DNA of 61,541 nucleotides from NCBI GenBank assembly GCA_030053925.1, contig JASGCX010000015.1, positions 1 through 61,541 of the forward strand, written 5' to 3'. The position numbers were made by a program, and so were the translations under genes. Positions 27,701-36,285 of the stretch are shown one piece after another. The notes beneath the pieces are model-generated. The model saw only the letters and a program-made list of their open reading frames with translations, did not search any database and was not told the DNA's origin. This DNA comes from Flavobacterium sp. (lineage in GTDB: Bacteria; Bacteroidota; Bacteroidia; Chitinophagales; Chitinophagaceae). Each line of letters begins with the position of its first letter. Positions within the stretch are counted from its first letter, which is position 1.

Positions 27701-27921
27701 TTGTAATTTATCCAAACCCAGCCAAAAATTTTGTAGTAATTAAAACGAATGAGGTAATAGAAACCATTGAAATTATTGATGCCGCCGGAAAAGTGCAAAT
27801 TACTAAAGTTAATGTTGGTAGTAAAGAAATACGTGTAGATGTAAGCAAACTAGCTACTGGCACTTATGTAGTAAAGGCGAAAAGTGGCAGCAAGTGTAGC
27901 ACTGAATATTTTGCGAAGTAA
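24757..27921 (+). CDS. rhamnogalacturonan endolyase (PL4-like) with beta-helix N-terminus and T9SS sorting domain
   Basis: 1054 residues from the ATG at 24757 (MYFSTSIKSVVSSF, signal peptide). Residues about 28-240 carry a W-V-G-G start and repeated N-G-G/L-T-I-N strands (short beta-helix). The PL4 catalytic barrel (about 260-590) contains the Y-V-Y-S-K-L-E-H and W-R-Q-V-W-W-I-A-Y segments. An FnIII-like domain (G-T-V-S-G-K-Y, about 595-690) and a jelly-roll CBM-like domain (about 710-890) follow, as in PL4 lyases. The C-terminus (Y-P-N-P-A-K-N-F...) is a type IX secretion sorting domain. The enzyme cleaves rhamnogalacturonan I between rhamnose and galacturonate outside the cell. Confidence 0.85.
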   Translation: MYFSTSIKSVVSSFISVFITLIIFISETKSQNLVTWVGGISTDYFNAKNWSDTTLVFSNMNNNHLTIGAGSPNACSLVGGNSSNVAYRPGKLNVASNGIFTCNGAVYPNNSDSLNGTVIINAVADFNNRNILYIGNKANCNLTINGGKLTSKNGTLMATGTGGSATVTLNGGSLTVGSGGANMDLTIANATGLTAQLNINGGAVTVARNLLIGTGGRINITGIGYLKVAGDKRVQLNGLITDGRLTCTAAKTLSVTYDGTNTIAAIPRNGNSMITEYPDSVVLKTGNLVCVVEKSSGNILSYRFKGVETVANKPSNTKKYMYHDFTTSYGFETIWGATYEVVEDTTDFAHIVIKRPYTPSIGHFTPCDAELHYALKKDDNAVYVYSKLEHKPNYPKFDIGSWRQVWWIAYDANGVNLCERIYTDSLRSWQMPSNYDYSQGVGSNGPQEIIRLTTGVRAGKLDGKYQYSVKFWDTPLWGHASNINNIGSWCVNTSCEYYNEGPMYHELNAAAGIIHQCMNGVHYGAGGIFADTLTSWIKVFGPYLLLITDKSTGDSNWLAAKQRQEQEKALWPYSWVKDTVAYPKANARGTVSGKYVIVDVLKPNQTAANAWVGVTNLDDGAVGFQFECKDYQYWVRADANGNFSIPNIRPGTYSLFAFVDGVVGEYRLDNVVVTAGNTTTVGTLTNTVNRTYGNLLWEIGTPDRTAQEFKMGDFDYSEGNIQFKFRDSFPNTIEYTVANNNYSKVLPYAHTRYPDTAAVPNIGDSWKWRLKFNLPAGFSTSGNARLTIAFASTDHAQEWIYVNNENSLFTSFYPDYGDGNAFLRQTNYAKYSYKQILIPMNKFIVGANTITLVMPSGSGWVSHHMYDYISLEANVAVLPVTLLSFTANKLNSNTAINLKWVTTSEINSSFFEVEKSADAIVFSAIGKVAAKATTNATTNYTFIDNYPLNGNNYYRLKQVDVDGKYVYSETRLVSNNSVNSQLVIYPNPAKNFVVIKTNEVIETIEIIDAAGKVQITKVNVGSKEIRVDVSKLATGTYVVKAKSGSKCSTEYFAK

Positions 27922-27994
27922 GATTGAAAAATTGCCGTTGATATTACCCTATAATCATTTGCTTTTTGTACCACATAATCTGCCAAAAAATTAA

Positions 27995-28011
27995 GCAGGA
28001 TAGAACAGGAT
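27995..28011 (+). promoter_or_regulatory. shared upstream motif (copy 2) with paired CAGGAT sites
   Basis: GCAGGATAGAACAGGAT differs by two bases from the motif upstream of the PL4 gene and sits at a similar distance from the start codon. Same reservations as for copy 1. Confidence 0.4.
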
Positions 28012-28081
28012 ACTTAATGTGTAAATTATACCGAAGATTGCATATTGATTGCATCTAAACGATTTTATAAATTTTAACTGT

Positions 28082-31000
28082 ATGAAAAAAATACTACAAA
28101 CTTTGGTACTTCTTCTTTTATTAAGTGCTACAGTAAAATCTCAAACTACTTATTATTGGGTCGGTGGAAATGGTACTACCGCCACTAGAATCGCTTGGAA
28201 TAATCCAGCTAGTTGGAACACCGCAATAGATGGTACAGGTACAGGTAGAACAACCCCAACTTCTACTGATATTCTAATTTTTGATGGTTCTGCACCTAGT
28301 CTATCATCGAGTAAATTGGTGTATATTGACGCTGCTAGAGACTCTATAGCACAATTACAATTAGTGAATGGCATTACAGTAACAGTAGTAAGTACTGTTG
28401 CAGGTAATACAGATGTTGCAGGTTCAGTTACTTATGGTACTTCTTCGAGTGCTTGTGTTACCCCTATTTACGGCACTAATTTTACTAGCATATTCAATCT
28501 AGGCGATTATGTATCTACTAATGCTAGTAACACCAACATGTCGCAAGTAATTGGTATTAACGGCCCAGATACTTTGTACGTAGCTGCAGAAAATGCTTTA
28601 GCTGCTAATGCTGCTGCAACTTTATATAAGGCTACTACTATTTACATTACAGGAAATCCAGGATTAACAATTGATGCAACCTCAATTTTTAACTACGGTC
28701 TTGGTAGTACTACTACCATGAACTGTTTAGTGTTAAAGTTAACCAATACTGCAACTGGTAATATTTATGGTCAGTTTAATTTTCAAGGTAGAGGTCCTGC
28801 TGGTCGTCTTTGTGCTACTACTGTTGGCTCTTTGCGCTTTAAGGCTGGTTCTTCGTGTTATAATGGAACCAATCATGGTGCTATTACACCAAATGTGCAA
28901 CCTTATGCTTTTGGTCATCCTATGACTACTGGCTCTTTAGCTGCTGGTAATTTGGTATTTGTAAGCGGCGAAACTGTTGTATTTGAAAAAGGGGGAACTT
29001 TTACACATGCGCAAGTTGGCTCTGGCGGTTCGGCATATAAAATGAACTCGCCGTTTGGTATTACAAGCAATTTGGGAAATACTTTATATCCATTTGTTCC
29101 TTCAGTTAGTTTTTTACCAGGTAGTAACTATGTTTTCGCTTATGGCAATGGCTATCAGCCATATTTTTATTCAGGTGCTACAGCTAAGTTTGGTAATCTT
29201 AAATTTACTGGTGGTGGTATGCCGATTTCTGCAGCAGGCAAAACGAATATTACTTTAAACGCTGCCTATATTGATACACTATTTCTATCTTCAAGCAATT
29301 CTGGCGTTAATACAGCTAATAATGGAACTATTAATGTTTATGGTGGTGTCGTTAATAATAATAATAATGTAGTTGCAGTAAACTTAGGTGTAGTTAATTT
29401 TAAAGGTAGTGTTGCACCTGTTATAAGTGGGGCTACTGCAACTTCATTTAATACTACAAGTTTTAGCTCTGGTATAGCAAACAATAGTACAAGCACAACT
29501 GCTGTTAACTTCGGTAATGCAATGTTTATTGGTAAAAATGTACAAACAGTTACAACAGGTGCAACAACCTTAGCGCCTGCCTTTGGCACTATCACATTGG
29601 CTGATAATTCAGTTTTTCAATTGTCTCAAAATACTACTGTCACAGGTGCAATCACAAACAATGGCACACTTAACGTAACAACATATACAATAGATGGTGG
29701 CACTACTGGTAGTTTTATAAACAATAGTGCAACAAACCTTACTTATAATCAACCAAACGGTAGTAATGAGGTGAGTGGTGGGGTAAAAACCACTGCAAAT
29801 AGTACTGCATTTTTTATTAGAGGTATAAATAGTACCTTAGTGCCCATTGGTTCTACAATTTCATCTACAAGTCATCCAAGTATTTTTCCAGCAGGTACAT
29901 ACGTAGCAAGCTATAGTGCTGGCGGTAATTTTACAGCATCTAATCCTGCTACAATTACAGCAGACAGTGCTAGCACACCAACATTATCTTTAACCTTTAC
30001 AAATAGTGCTGGTACGTTTGTAACTGCAAGTACATCTGGTATGGATGGTTCTTTAATTAATATGGCTTCATCTACTTTAAATACAGGCGCAAGCTATGTT
30101 TTCAATGCAGCTACTGCAACGCCTTTTTCAAGTGCTGCCGCAACTAATATAAATGCTGGTAACGTAACCCTTACTGGTGCAACTACCTTAAACAAACGTC
30201 TATTAAACGTAGCTGGTAATTTAACTCTTGGTACTGGTAATTTAACTGTAAACACAGGTGATACAATTGTTGTAAAAGCTGGTAATTCTGTAAGTGGTAG
30301 TGCAACTGGTTTTGTAGATACAAAAGTGGATGTTGCTACTGGTGCAAAAGCTGTACTTGGTATTGAAGGTTTTACTACAACTCGTACTTTTCCTGTAGGT
30401 ACGAATGGTAATTATTTGCCCGTGACTATTACACCTGATACACTATCTAATTTTTATGTAACTGCATTTAACAATGCTACAGTAGATGGTACGCCAAATG
30501 GTACAGCTTTAACCGCTTCGCAAAAAGATACTTCTGTAAATGCCATTTATTTGGTTAATAGAACAAGCCCAACAAGTGACCACACATATACTTTAACATT
30601 AGGTTATCCATCTGCATTAAAAGGTGCCACTTTTGCAACTTATACTAACCAAATTGGTATTTCTAATTACAATGGCAGTTCATGGTCTGCCTCGCATGGC
30701 TTTGGTGATAATACAAGTAACATTGCTACAGATACAGTGAGTACTTCCGGGACTTTTTATGTAACACGTAACGCTACACCAATTACTATTTTACCAGTAA
30801 AAGTTGGTGCATTATCTGCATTATTAGTTGGTGCAAATGCAGTTAAAGTAAGCTGGAACGTTTACGATGAAGTAAACATCGATCAATACGTTGTAGAGGC
30901 ATCTGCTAATGGTGTTTCGTTTGCGGCAATTGGTACGGTAAAAGCTAGTGGCAATAATACTTATAGCTTGGTAGATAACAATATTTCTGGTGCAGTGGTT

Positions 31001-31345
31001 TATTACAGAGTAAAATCTATTGATAAAGGTACAGGTGCTATTAACTACAGTACTGTTGTTTCTATTGCTTTAAATGCGGCTAAAGTGGCTAGTGTAAATG
31101 TGTATCCAAACCCTGTTGTAGGTAGCGAGTTACATTTGCAAACTACTAATTTTAAAGCTGGTAAATTGCAGCTAATGCTATACAATAATCAAGGTAAGCA
31201 AATAGCACAGCAAGCCTTAACTTACAATGGTGGTAATATGGCTCAAACATTAATATTGTCTAATGCTGTAAAAGCCGGAACTTACCAATTGGTGGTTACA
31301 GATGGTACTTCTTCAATTAGCAAAACCATTTTTGTAGTAAGATAA
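28082..31345 (+). CDS. secreted beta-helix/repeat protein with T9SS sorting domain, function unknown
   Basis: 1087 residues from the ATG at 28082 (signal peptide MKKILQTLVLLLLLSATVKSQ cut after SQ). It opens T-Y-Y-W-V-G-G-N-G and N-N-P-A-S-W-N, the same W-V-G-G...W module as the PL4 lyase. The bulk (about 150-800) is rich in Thr, Asn, Gly and Ala, with many T-G-A/N-x-T strands typical of a right-handed beta-helix or adhesin. A W-N-V-Y-D-E-V-N-I-D segment (about 930) and a C-terminal sorting domain (V-Y-P-N-P-V-V-G) end the protein. No catalytic site is evident; polysaccharide binding or adhesion is plausible because it follows the lyase. Confidence 0.75.
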   Translation: MKKILQTLVLLLLLSATVKSQTTYYWVGGNGTTATRIAWNNPASWNTAIDGTGTGRTTPTSTDILIFDGSAPSLSSSKLVYIDAARDSIAQLQLVNGITVTVVSTVAGNTDVAGSVTYGTSSSACVTPIYGTNFTSIFNLGDYVSTNASNTNMSQVIGINGPDTLYVAAENALAANAAATLYKATTIYITGNPGLTIDATSIFNYGLGSTTTMNCLVLKLTNTATGNIYGQFNFQGRGPAGRLCATTVGSLRFKAGSSCYNGTNHGAITPNVQPYAFGHPMTTGSLAAGNLVFVSGETVVFEKGGTFTHAQVGSGGSAYKMNSPFGITSNLGNTLYPFVPSVSFLPGSNYVFAYGNGYQPYFYSGATAKFGNLKFTGGGMPISAAGKTNITLNAAYIDTLFLSSSNSGVNTANNGTINVYGGVVNNNNNVVAVNLGVVNFKGSVAPVISGATATSFNTTSFSSGIANNSTSTTAVNFGNAMFIGKNVQTVTTGATTLAPAFGTITLADNSVFQLSQNTTVTGAITNNGTLNVTTYTIDGGTTGSFINNSATNLTYNQPNGSNEVSGGVKTTANSTAFFIRGINSTLVPIGSTISSTSHPSIFPAGTYVASYSAGGNFTASNPATITADSASTPTLSLTFTNSAGTFVTASTSGMDGSLINMASSTLNTGASYVFNAATATPFSSAAATNINAGNVTLTGATTLNKRLLNVAGNLTLGTGNLTVNTGDTIVVKAGNSVSGSATGFVDTKVDVATGAKAVLGIEGFTTTRTFPVGTNGNYLPVTITPDTLSNFYVTAFNNATVDGTPNGTALTASQKDTSVNAIYLVNRTSPTSDHTYTLTLGYPSALKGATFATYTNQIGISNYNGSSWSASHGFGDNTSNIATDTVSTSGTFYVTRNATPITILPVKVGALSALLVGANAVKVSWNVYDEVNIDQYVVEASANGVSFAAIGTVKASGNNTYSLVDNNISGAVVYYRVKSIDKGTGAINYSTVVSIALNAAKVASVNVYPNPVVGSELHLQTTNFKAGKLQLMLYNNQGKQIAQQALTYNGGNMAQTLILSNAVKAGTYQLVVTDGTSSISKTIFVVR

Positions 31346-31374
31346 TTTTTTGTTGATATTATTTAGTTACACAA

Positions 31375-31400
31375 AGCCGTTAGCAATTTTGCTAGCGGCT
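31375..31400 (+). terminator. hairpin after the beta-helix gene
   Basis: Arms AGCCGTTAGCA and TGCTAGCGGCT pair with one G-U. There is no T-run after it, so termination strength is uncertain. Confidence 0.45.
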
Positions 31401-31803
31401 AAACCCTAGTTAGTAAGTACCCCTAAAGTAGATTCACATCTTTATAAGTAGTTTTCAACTACCAGTGCAGGTATGTAGCAAGGCAATGAGTGTTAGCCTA
31501 CCTCCTGTTACTTTGTTATACCAATGTAGCATTAAAATACTAAGTAACGCTAACCAACAGGTTAGAGCCCTGCTTGAGTTGGGCTTGCAACCAAGAAAAG
31601 CCCTACCTGATTGACACAGTTTAAATTACATTCCCGATAATTGGAACGCAAATGCGCCGATATTAAACCACAATTTTGTATGCCTAGCAGTATTTTATGC
31701 TTAAAATAGGTTTGAAAATTTATTTAATGAAACATGTAGCTTCGAACTCATTTATGAAAAATTACCTGCACTTTTACAATACCAATTCAAATCAATACAT
31801 AAA
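31401..31803. other. gene-free region before the ABC ATPase gene
   Basis: About 400 nt without a supported ORF. It contains GTTAGCCTACCTCC near 31493 and GCTAACC-AACAGG near 31550 in inverted order, plus GTTGGGCTTGC near 31577. This could be a worn piece of a repeat, but it does not match the ~200-nt element family well enough to call it. Confidence 0.3.
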
Positions 31804-32946
31804 ATGGTAAAAAGAATTAAAGAAATTCAGTTGTTTTTGTCACATGCAGATTATTCACTAGCGGTAAGACGTATGCTAGATGTGTGTTTAGATTGTGGGG
31901 ATAGCAATTTACTACATAATGCTATTAAGTGGAGTAAAACTTATCATACCCATTTAAAAGTGCATAACGAAGGGCTACCAGATAATTTTTTTTCTGATGC
32001 CGATGCCTTACTACAAAAGCTACAAAGCTTTGAGATGTTGGGCATTTTATCGCCTAGGATGTTGATGAATGTTGAGCATATTAGCAAGCAATATTCATGG
32101 AGCAGCTTTAGCCTTAAACCCATTAGCCTACAGATAAAAACAGGAGATATATTGGGTATTGTAGGCGAAAATGGTAATGGCAAAACCACTTTATTGCGTT
32201 GCTTATCGGGCGAGCTTGCCCTTGATAGTGGTAGCATTGCTTATGCCACTATTACCAATCCTGATTATTACAATATAAAAGGTAATGTAGCTTTTATACC
32301 GCAGCGCATACCCAAATGGCACGGCCTACTGAAAGATAATTTACATTTTTCTGCATCGCTTGTAGGCATTACAGGTGCCAAAAACGAACTGATGGTAAAC
32401 TTTATGCTAGAGCGCTTAAACCTTACCAATTATGCGCATCTTACTTGGAGCAAAATAAGTAGCGGCTACAGAACACGGTTTGAAATTGCACGTGTACTGC
32501 TGCAACAGCCTAGTTTATTGGTATTAGATGAACCTTTGGCTAACCTTGACATTAACGCACAGCAAACCATATTAACAGACCTACGCTACTTAGCAAAATC
32601 TGTTTATCATCCAATGGGCATTATACTTAGCTCGCAACAACTGCACGAAGTAGAAAAAATAGCCGATAATGTATTGCTTATAAAACAAGGTAGCTGCCTA
32701 TTTAGAACTAGTGACAATGCAGAAATTACAACTAGTGCCGCAATAGAAATAGAAACCAACGCAACAAGAGATACTATTATTAACATACTAGGCGAAGCAA
32801 ATATTCGCATACAGTATAATGGTGGGTTTTATACTATTACCTCTAGCGGTTTTAATGCACACTATATGGTAAGCAGGTTGCTAAACAACGAAGTGCCAAT
32901 CACTTACTTTAGAGATATTACAAACTCTACCAAACGTTTTTTTTAA
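31804..32946 (+). CDS. ABC transporter ATP-binding protein with extra N-terminal domain
   Basis: 380 residues. Residues 1-85 form an unusual helical domain (L-F-L-S-H-A-D-Y-S-L-A-V-R-R-M). The nucleotide-binding domain has Walker A G-E-N-G-N-G-K-T-T (about 120-128), signature K-I-S-S-G-Y-R-T-R-F-E-I-A-R (about 218-231; S-S-G-Y instead of S-G-G-Q), Walker B S-L-L-V-L-D-E-P (about 238-245) and an H-loop-like S-S-Q-Q-L-H-E-V. A ~70-residue C-terminal extension follows. The next gene (46-nt gap) encodes a multi-spanning membrane protein and is the likely partner. Substrate unknown. Confidence 0.8.
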   Translation: MVKRIKEIQLFLSHADYSLAVRRMLDVCLDCGDSNLLHNAIKWSKTYHTHLKVHNEGLPDNFFSDADALLQKLQSFEMLGILSPRMLMNVEHISKQYSWSSFSLKPISLQIKTGDILGIVGENGNGKTTLLRCLSGELALDSGSIAYATITNPDYYNIKGNVAFIPQRIPKWHGLLKDNLHFSASLVGITGAKNELMVNFMLERLNLTNYAHLTWSKISSGYRTRFEIARVLLQQPSLLVLDEPLANLDINAQQTILTDLRYLAKSVYHPMGIILSSQQLHEVEKIADNVLLIKQGSCLFRTSDNAEITTSAAIEIETNATRDTIINILGEANIRIQYNGGFYTITSSGFNAHYMVSRLLNNEVPITYFRDITNSTKRFF

Positions 32947-32991
32947 GCCAAAATTTACTAACAGTTACTCACTTACAAAAGCTATATACCA

Positions 32992-34509
32992 ATGACTAAC
33001 AAAAGGCCATTAGCACCAAGCATTTTAAATAAACTCGATAATTATTTGTTACTGAACAAGCCAGAAATATGGAGTGCTAGAACGCACTTGGTAATTTACT
33101 ATGGGCTGTTATTTATGGCATTACTAGCTGGTATTTGCTTTATTATTCCCGATGATGCACGTACATCATCTAACCTATATTTCTGGGCTATGTTTATGAC
33201 CGTAGTATGCATTATAGCTATTATTGGCTGGCTGCTATTTCTGCTACGCTTTAATGTTTTTAAGCGTTTTGGTAATATTACGGCGTTTGGAAGGCTTAGT
33301 ACTTTTTTACTCTACTTCATCTCGGTAGGTACCATAGTAGCATTTGCTTTTGTGCAGCCGGCAGTTGAAACTATTAGAGCCAATAAAGCATATAGTGATG
33401 CCGAAATAATAAATGACATCAATACCATCAACCTTAATATTTGTAAGCTTGAATTTGATTCTATACCTACCGAATGGGATTACGATACAGTAGTTGTTGT
33501 AGCTAAACCATCTGAAAGAAAGCTTGCAATAGATTATGAAGACTACGAAGCAAGTGATGAAGCAACAGTAGATACCTTACATGCAATAATGCCTTATGTA
33601 CACCTACCGTTTAAAGAGGTAACACGTGAAGATATAAACGAACAAATAAACAGGGGCGATAGCATCATCAAAATAAATGACAGTCTCTACCAAGTTTATG
33701 ACAATCCTAATTTACGAGTATTAAGCCTTTACCGAGCTGGCAAGCATATAGATACGAGTATTTTTAACTCGATGCAATTGTACCGCCTAGCATACAAACA
33801 GCACAAAAACATTGATACTGCTGCCTTGAAAAAAGAAGTTAAACGTTTAATTACAAAATATAAATCACCAGAAAAAAGGCAGTACACGGATGACTATGGT
33901 GAAAATCCAAGTTTTACAGAAAGATATAGTATGGATTATGGTGTAGATGATATTGGTACCTCAATTAATAATGTTTGCCACAGAAAAGCCACTTGGGATA
34001 AAGAAAATTTACCTGATTTATTTAGGCTGTTTTTTTACTTCACTTTTGTAATTAGCTTATTAGTGTTCATTTTCAGACATACTTCTACCAAGGCATTTTT
34101 CTTATCATTATTGGCAGCATTTGTACTACTCATTTTATCAACCTTATTATCTGCTTTTATAGATAAGAGAGGCATACCATCTGCAATTGTGTACTTGGGC
34201 TTTTTTGCACTTTTCGCCATACTTGCCTCGGTTGTAGTACGCAGCAAAAAACGCAATATTGTTGTAGGCATTAGTATTAACCTTTTTGTAATGATGGTAG
34301 CCTTTGTACCAAACATTGCACTAAACTTATACGAGCTATTAACTTACGCAAAGCCATTGTATGCAAGTGGCTTAAACAACAATATGCTAGAGCACTACAA
34401 AGACTATAGATTATACTCGGAATTGCTAGGTATAGTGATGCTTATTGTATTGATACCTACCTATATTCATTGGCTATACAGAAAGTGGTTTGCTTTGCCG
34501 CAAGACTAA
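32992..34509 (+). CDS. multi-spanning membrane protein, probable partner of the ABC ATPase
   Basis: 505 residues. About eight hydrophobic segments: three near the N-terminus (about 27-48, 62-87, 102-123), a soluble domain of ~215 residues between about 125 and 340 (rich in Asp, Tyr and Lys), then five more (about 342-500). This split resembles bacterial ABC-2-like export or lipid-handling permeases, but I recognise no family motif. Its function is inferred only from linkage to the ABC ATPase gene. A perfect 21-bp hairpin terminates the transcript at 34533-34580. Confidence 0.65.
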   Translation: MTNKRPLAPSILNKLDNYLLLNKPEIWSARTHLVIYYGLLFMALLAGICFIIPDDARTSSNLYFWAMFMTVVCIIAIIGWLLFLLRFNVFKRFGNITAFGRLSTFLLYFISVGTIVAFAFVQPAVETIRANKAYSDAEIINDINTINLNICKLEFDSIPTEWDYDTVVVVAKPSERKLAIDYEDYEASDEATVDTLHAIMPYVHLPFKEVTREDINEQINRGDSIIKINDSLYQVYDNPNLRVLSLYRAGKHIDTSIFNSMQLYRLAYKQHKNIDTAALKKEVKRLITKYKSPEKRQYTDDYGENPSFTERYSMDYGVDDIGTSINNVCHRKATWDKENLPDLFRLFFYFTFVISLLVFIFRHTSTKAFFLSLLAAFVLLILSTLLSAFIDKRGIPSAIVYLGFFALFAILASVVVRSKKRNIVVGISINLFVMMVAFVPNIALNLYELLTYAKPLYASGLNNNMLEHYKDYRLYSELLGIVMLIVLIPTYIHWLYRKWFALPQD

Positions 34510-34532
34510 GTTTTACTTAACGGTAAATTGCA

Positions 34533-34580
34533 TGTATAAAAAAAGCTGTTGTATGCAAATACAACAGCTTTTTTTATACA
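34533..34580. terminator. perfect bidirectional terminator between convergent genes
   Basis: Two perfectly complementary 21-nt arms (34533-34553 and 34560-34580) enclose a 6-nt loop. The stem base has an A-run on one side and a T-run on the other, so it can stop both the membrane-protein gene and gltX, which converge here. Confidence 0.9.
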
Positions 34581-34587
34581 TACCTTA

Positions 34588-36102
34588 TTACAAAGCAGCC
34601 AATACCTTTTTTATTCGGCTGATGGTTTCTTCTTTGCCAATAATACTAGCAATATCAAATACATGTGGGCCAAACTTGCCGCCAACCAACATAATTCTAA
34701 ATGGCAACATTAGCTCACCTGGTTTTAGTTGATTGGCTGCTGCCATTTCTTTAAACGCAAGTTCTAAATTGGCGGCTTCAAACGAGCTGCTTAGTTCTAT
34801 TGTTTTTATTAACTCAATAAAAAACAGGTTTTTCTTATCATCCCATTTTGGCTGTATTGCAGCAATATCAATAGTTTCGGGTGCTTTAAAAAAGAACGAT
34901 GCTTGTTGTACAAAATCGTTTAAAAACGTGCATCTATCTTTTACTAACTCTAATACTTTTACTAAGTTCTCGTCATTACGTACATCAATACCTGCTTTGG
35001 CAAACAAATCTGCAACCTGCAATTGGTACCTAGTAACTGGCATTGTTTTAATCCATTCGCTATTGTACCATTTTGCTTTTTCGTAGTCAAATTTAGCACC
35101 GCCTTTGTGTACACGTTCTATATGAAACTTAGATATCAATTGGTCCATAGTAAATATTTCTTTCCCGCTACCCTCGCTCCAGCCAAGTGCTACAAGCATA
35201 TTTACAAATGCTTCGGGCAAAAAGCCTATCTCTCTAAAGCCTGTAGCAACTTCCTTGGTTTTAGGATCTGTCCAATCCATTGCAAATGTTGGAAAGCCCA
35301 ATCTATCGCCATCACGTTTGCTTAGTTTACCATTACCATCGGGCTTTAATATTAGTGGCAAATGCGCCCATTGTGGCATATTATGTAGCCCAAATAAATA
35401 TTGCCATAGCAACACATGCACAGGTGCACTAGGCAACCATTCTTCACCACGAAAAGCGTGGCTTATTTTCATTAAATAATCATCTACCACTACTGCTAAA
35501 TGGTAAGTAGGCATACCATCGGCTTTCAATAATACTTTATCATCTAATTGGCTAGTATTAAAACTTACCTCGCCACGAATCATATCGGTTAACGTTACTT
35601 CTTTATTGTAGGGCAAATTAATACGCACTACATAAGGCACGCCATCTTCAATTAATTGCTTGGCCGCAGCATCGCCTAGTGTTAATGCGTTTCGCAGGCT
35701 CATTCTTGTGGCGTGGTTGTATTGAAAATTAGGAATTTCTTTACGCTTAACATCTAGTTCTTCGGCAGTGTCAAAGGCATAGTAGGCTTGGCCTGCGGCT
35801 ATTAATTGGTCGGCATATTTTTTATAAAGTGGCTTACGCTCACTTTGCCTGTATGGTGCAAATGGGCCACCATGTATGGCACTTTCGTTGGGTTGCAAAC
35901 CGCACCATTTTAAGGTTTCAAAAATGTAGGCTTCGGCACCTTCTACAAATCTTGTTTGGTCTGTATCTTCTATTCGTAAAATAAAATCGCCACCGTTTTG
36001 TTTGGCAAATAAATAATTAAATAACACCGTTCTTACACCGCCTAAATGCAAACCACCTGTGGGTGAAGGCGCAAATCTTACACGTACTTTCTTCTTATCC
36101 AT
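34588..36102 (-). CDS. gltX: glutamyl-tRNA synthetase
   Basis: 504 residues, standard length. The class I signature is A-P-S-P-T-G-G-L-H-L-G-G (residues 11-22, HIGH-equivalent), with R-I-E-D-T-D-Q-T-R at about 43-51, and the KMSKS-equivalent K-L-S-K-R-D-G-D at about 258-265. It charges tRNA-Glu (and possibly tRNA-Gln, followed by amidation) in the cytoplasm. A TATATTTG -7 box (36107-36114, minus strand) is immediately upstream, so the mRNA may be nearly leaderless. Confidence 0.96.
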   Translation of the reverse strand: MDKKKVRVRFAPSPTGGLHLGGVRTVLFNYLFAKQNGGDFILRIEDTDQTRFVEGAEAYIFETLKWCGLQPNESAIHGGPFAPYRQSERKPLYKKYADQLIAAGQAYYAFDTAEELDVKRKEIPNFQYNHATRMSLRNALTLGDAAAKQLIEDGVPYVVRINLPYNKEVTLTDMIRGEVSFNTSQLDDKVLLKADGMPTYHLAVVVDDYLMKISHAFRGEEWLPSAPVHVLLWQYLFGLHNMPQWAHLPLILKPDGNGKLSKRDGDRLGFPTFAMDWTDPKTKEVATGFREIGFLPEAFVNMLVALGWSEGSGKEIFTMDQLISKFHIERVHKGGAKFDYEKAKWYNSEWIKTMPVTRYQLQVADLFAKAGIDVRNDENLVKVLELVKDRCTFLNDFVQQASFFFKAPETIDIAAIQPKWDDKKNLFFIELIKTIELSSSFEAANLELAFKEMAAANQLKPGELMLPFRIMLVGGKFGPHVFDIASIIGKEETISRIKKVLAAL

Positions 36103-36106
36103 TCTG

Positions 36107-36114
36107 CAAATATA
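36107..36114 (-). promoter_or_regulatory. putative -7 element of gltX
   Basis: TATATTTG on the minus strand, ending 5 nt before the gltX ATG. It would give a leaderless or nearly leaderless transcript. No -33 TTTG is found at the expected spacing. Confidence 0.35.
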
Positions 36115-36142
36115 AATGTGTTAGCTAGTTGGCTAATAATTT

Positions 36143-36244
36143 GGGTGCAAAAACAATTTTGCATTTTTTGTTTATTTTTAAATGGTTGCCAAGCTTTAAA
36201 AGCTTGGCAACCATTGGCTTGCAGCAAAAAAAAATTATGCACCC
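36143..36244 (-). repeat. ~102-nt palindromic REP/MITE-like element, copy 1
   Basis: The ends are GGGTGCA and TGCACCC. The centre is a 15-bp-arm hairpin (36182-36214). Its reverse complement is about 80% identical to 61193-61296. The central hairpin differs in sequence between the copies but pairing is preserved. Confidence 0.75.
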
Positions 36245-36285
36245 AACTATTTTGCAAGGCAGTAAAAAAGTAGTAATGTTATTGT

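Noticed and set aside
31401-31803. Possible additional attC-like copy upstream of the ABC ATPase gene
   Set aside because: GTTAGCC and GCTAACC motifs occur in inverted order, but the conserved interior blocks and the ~200-nt spacing are absent.
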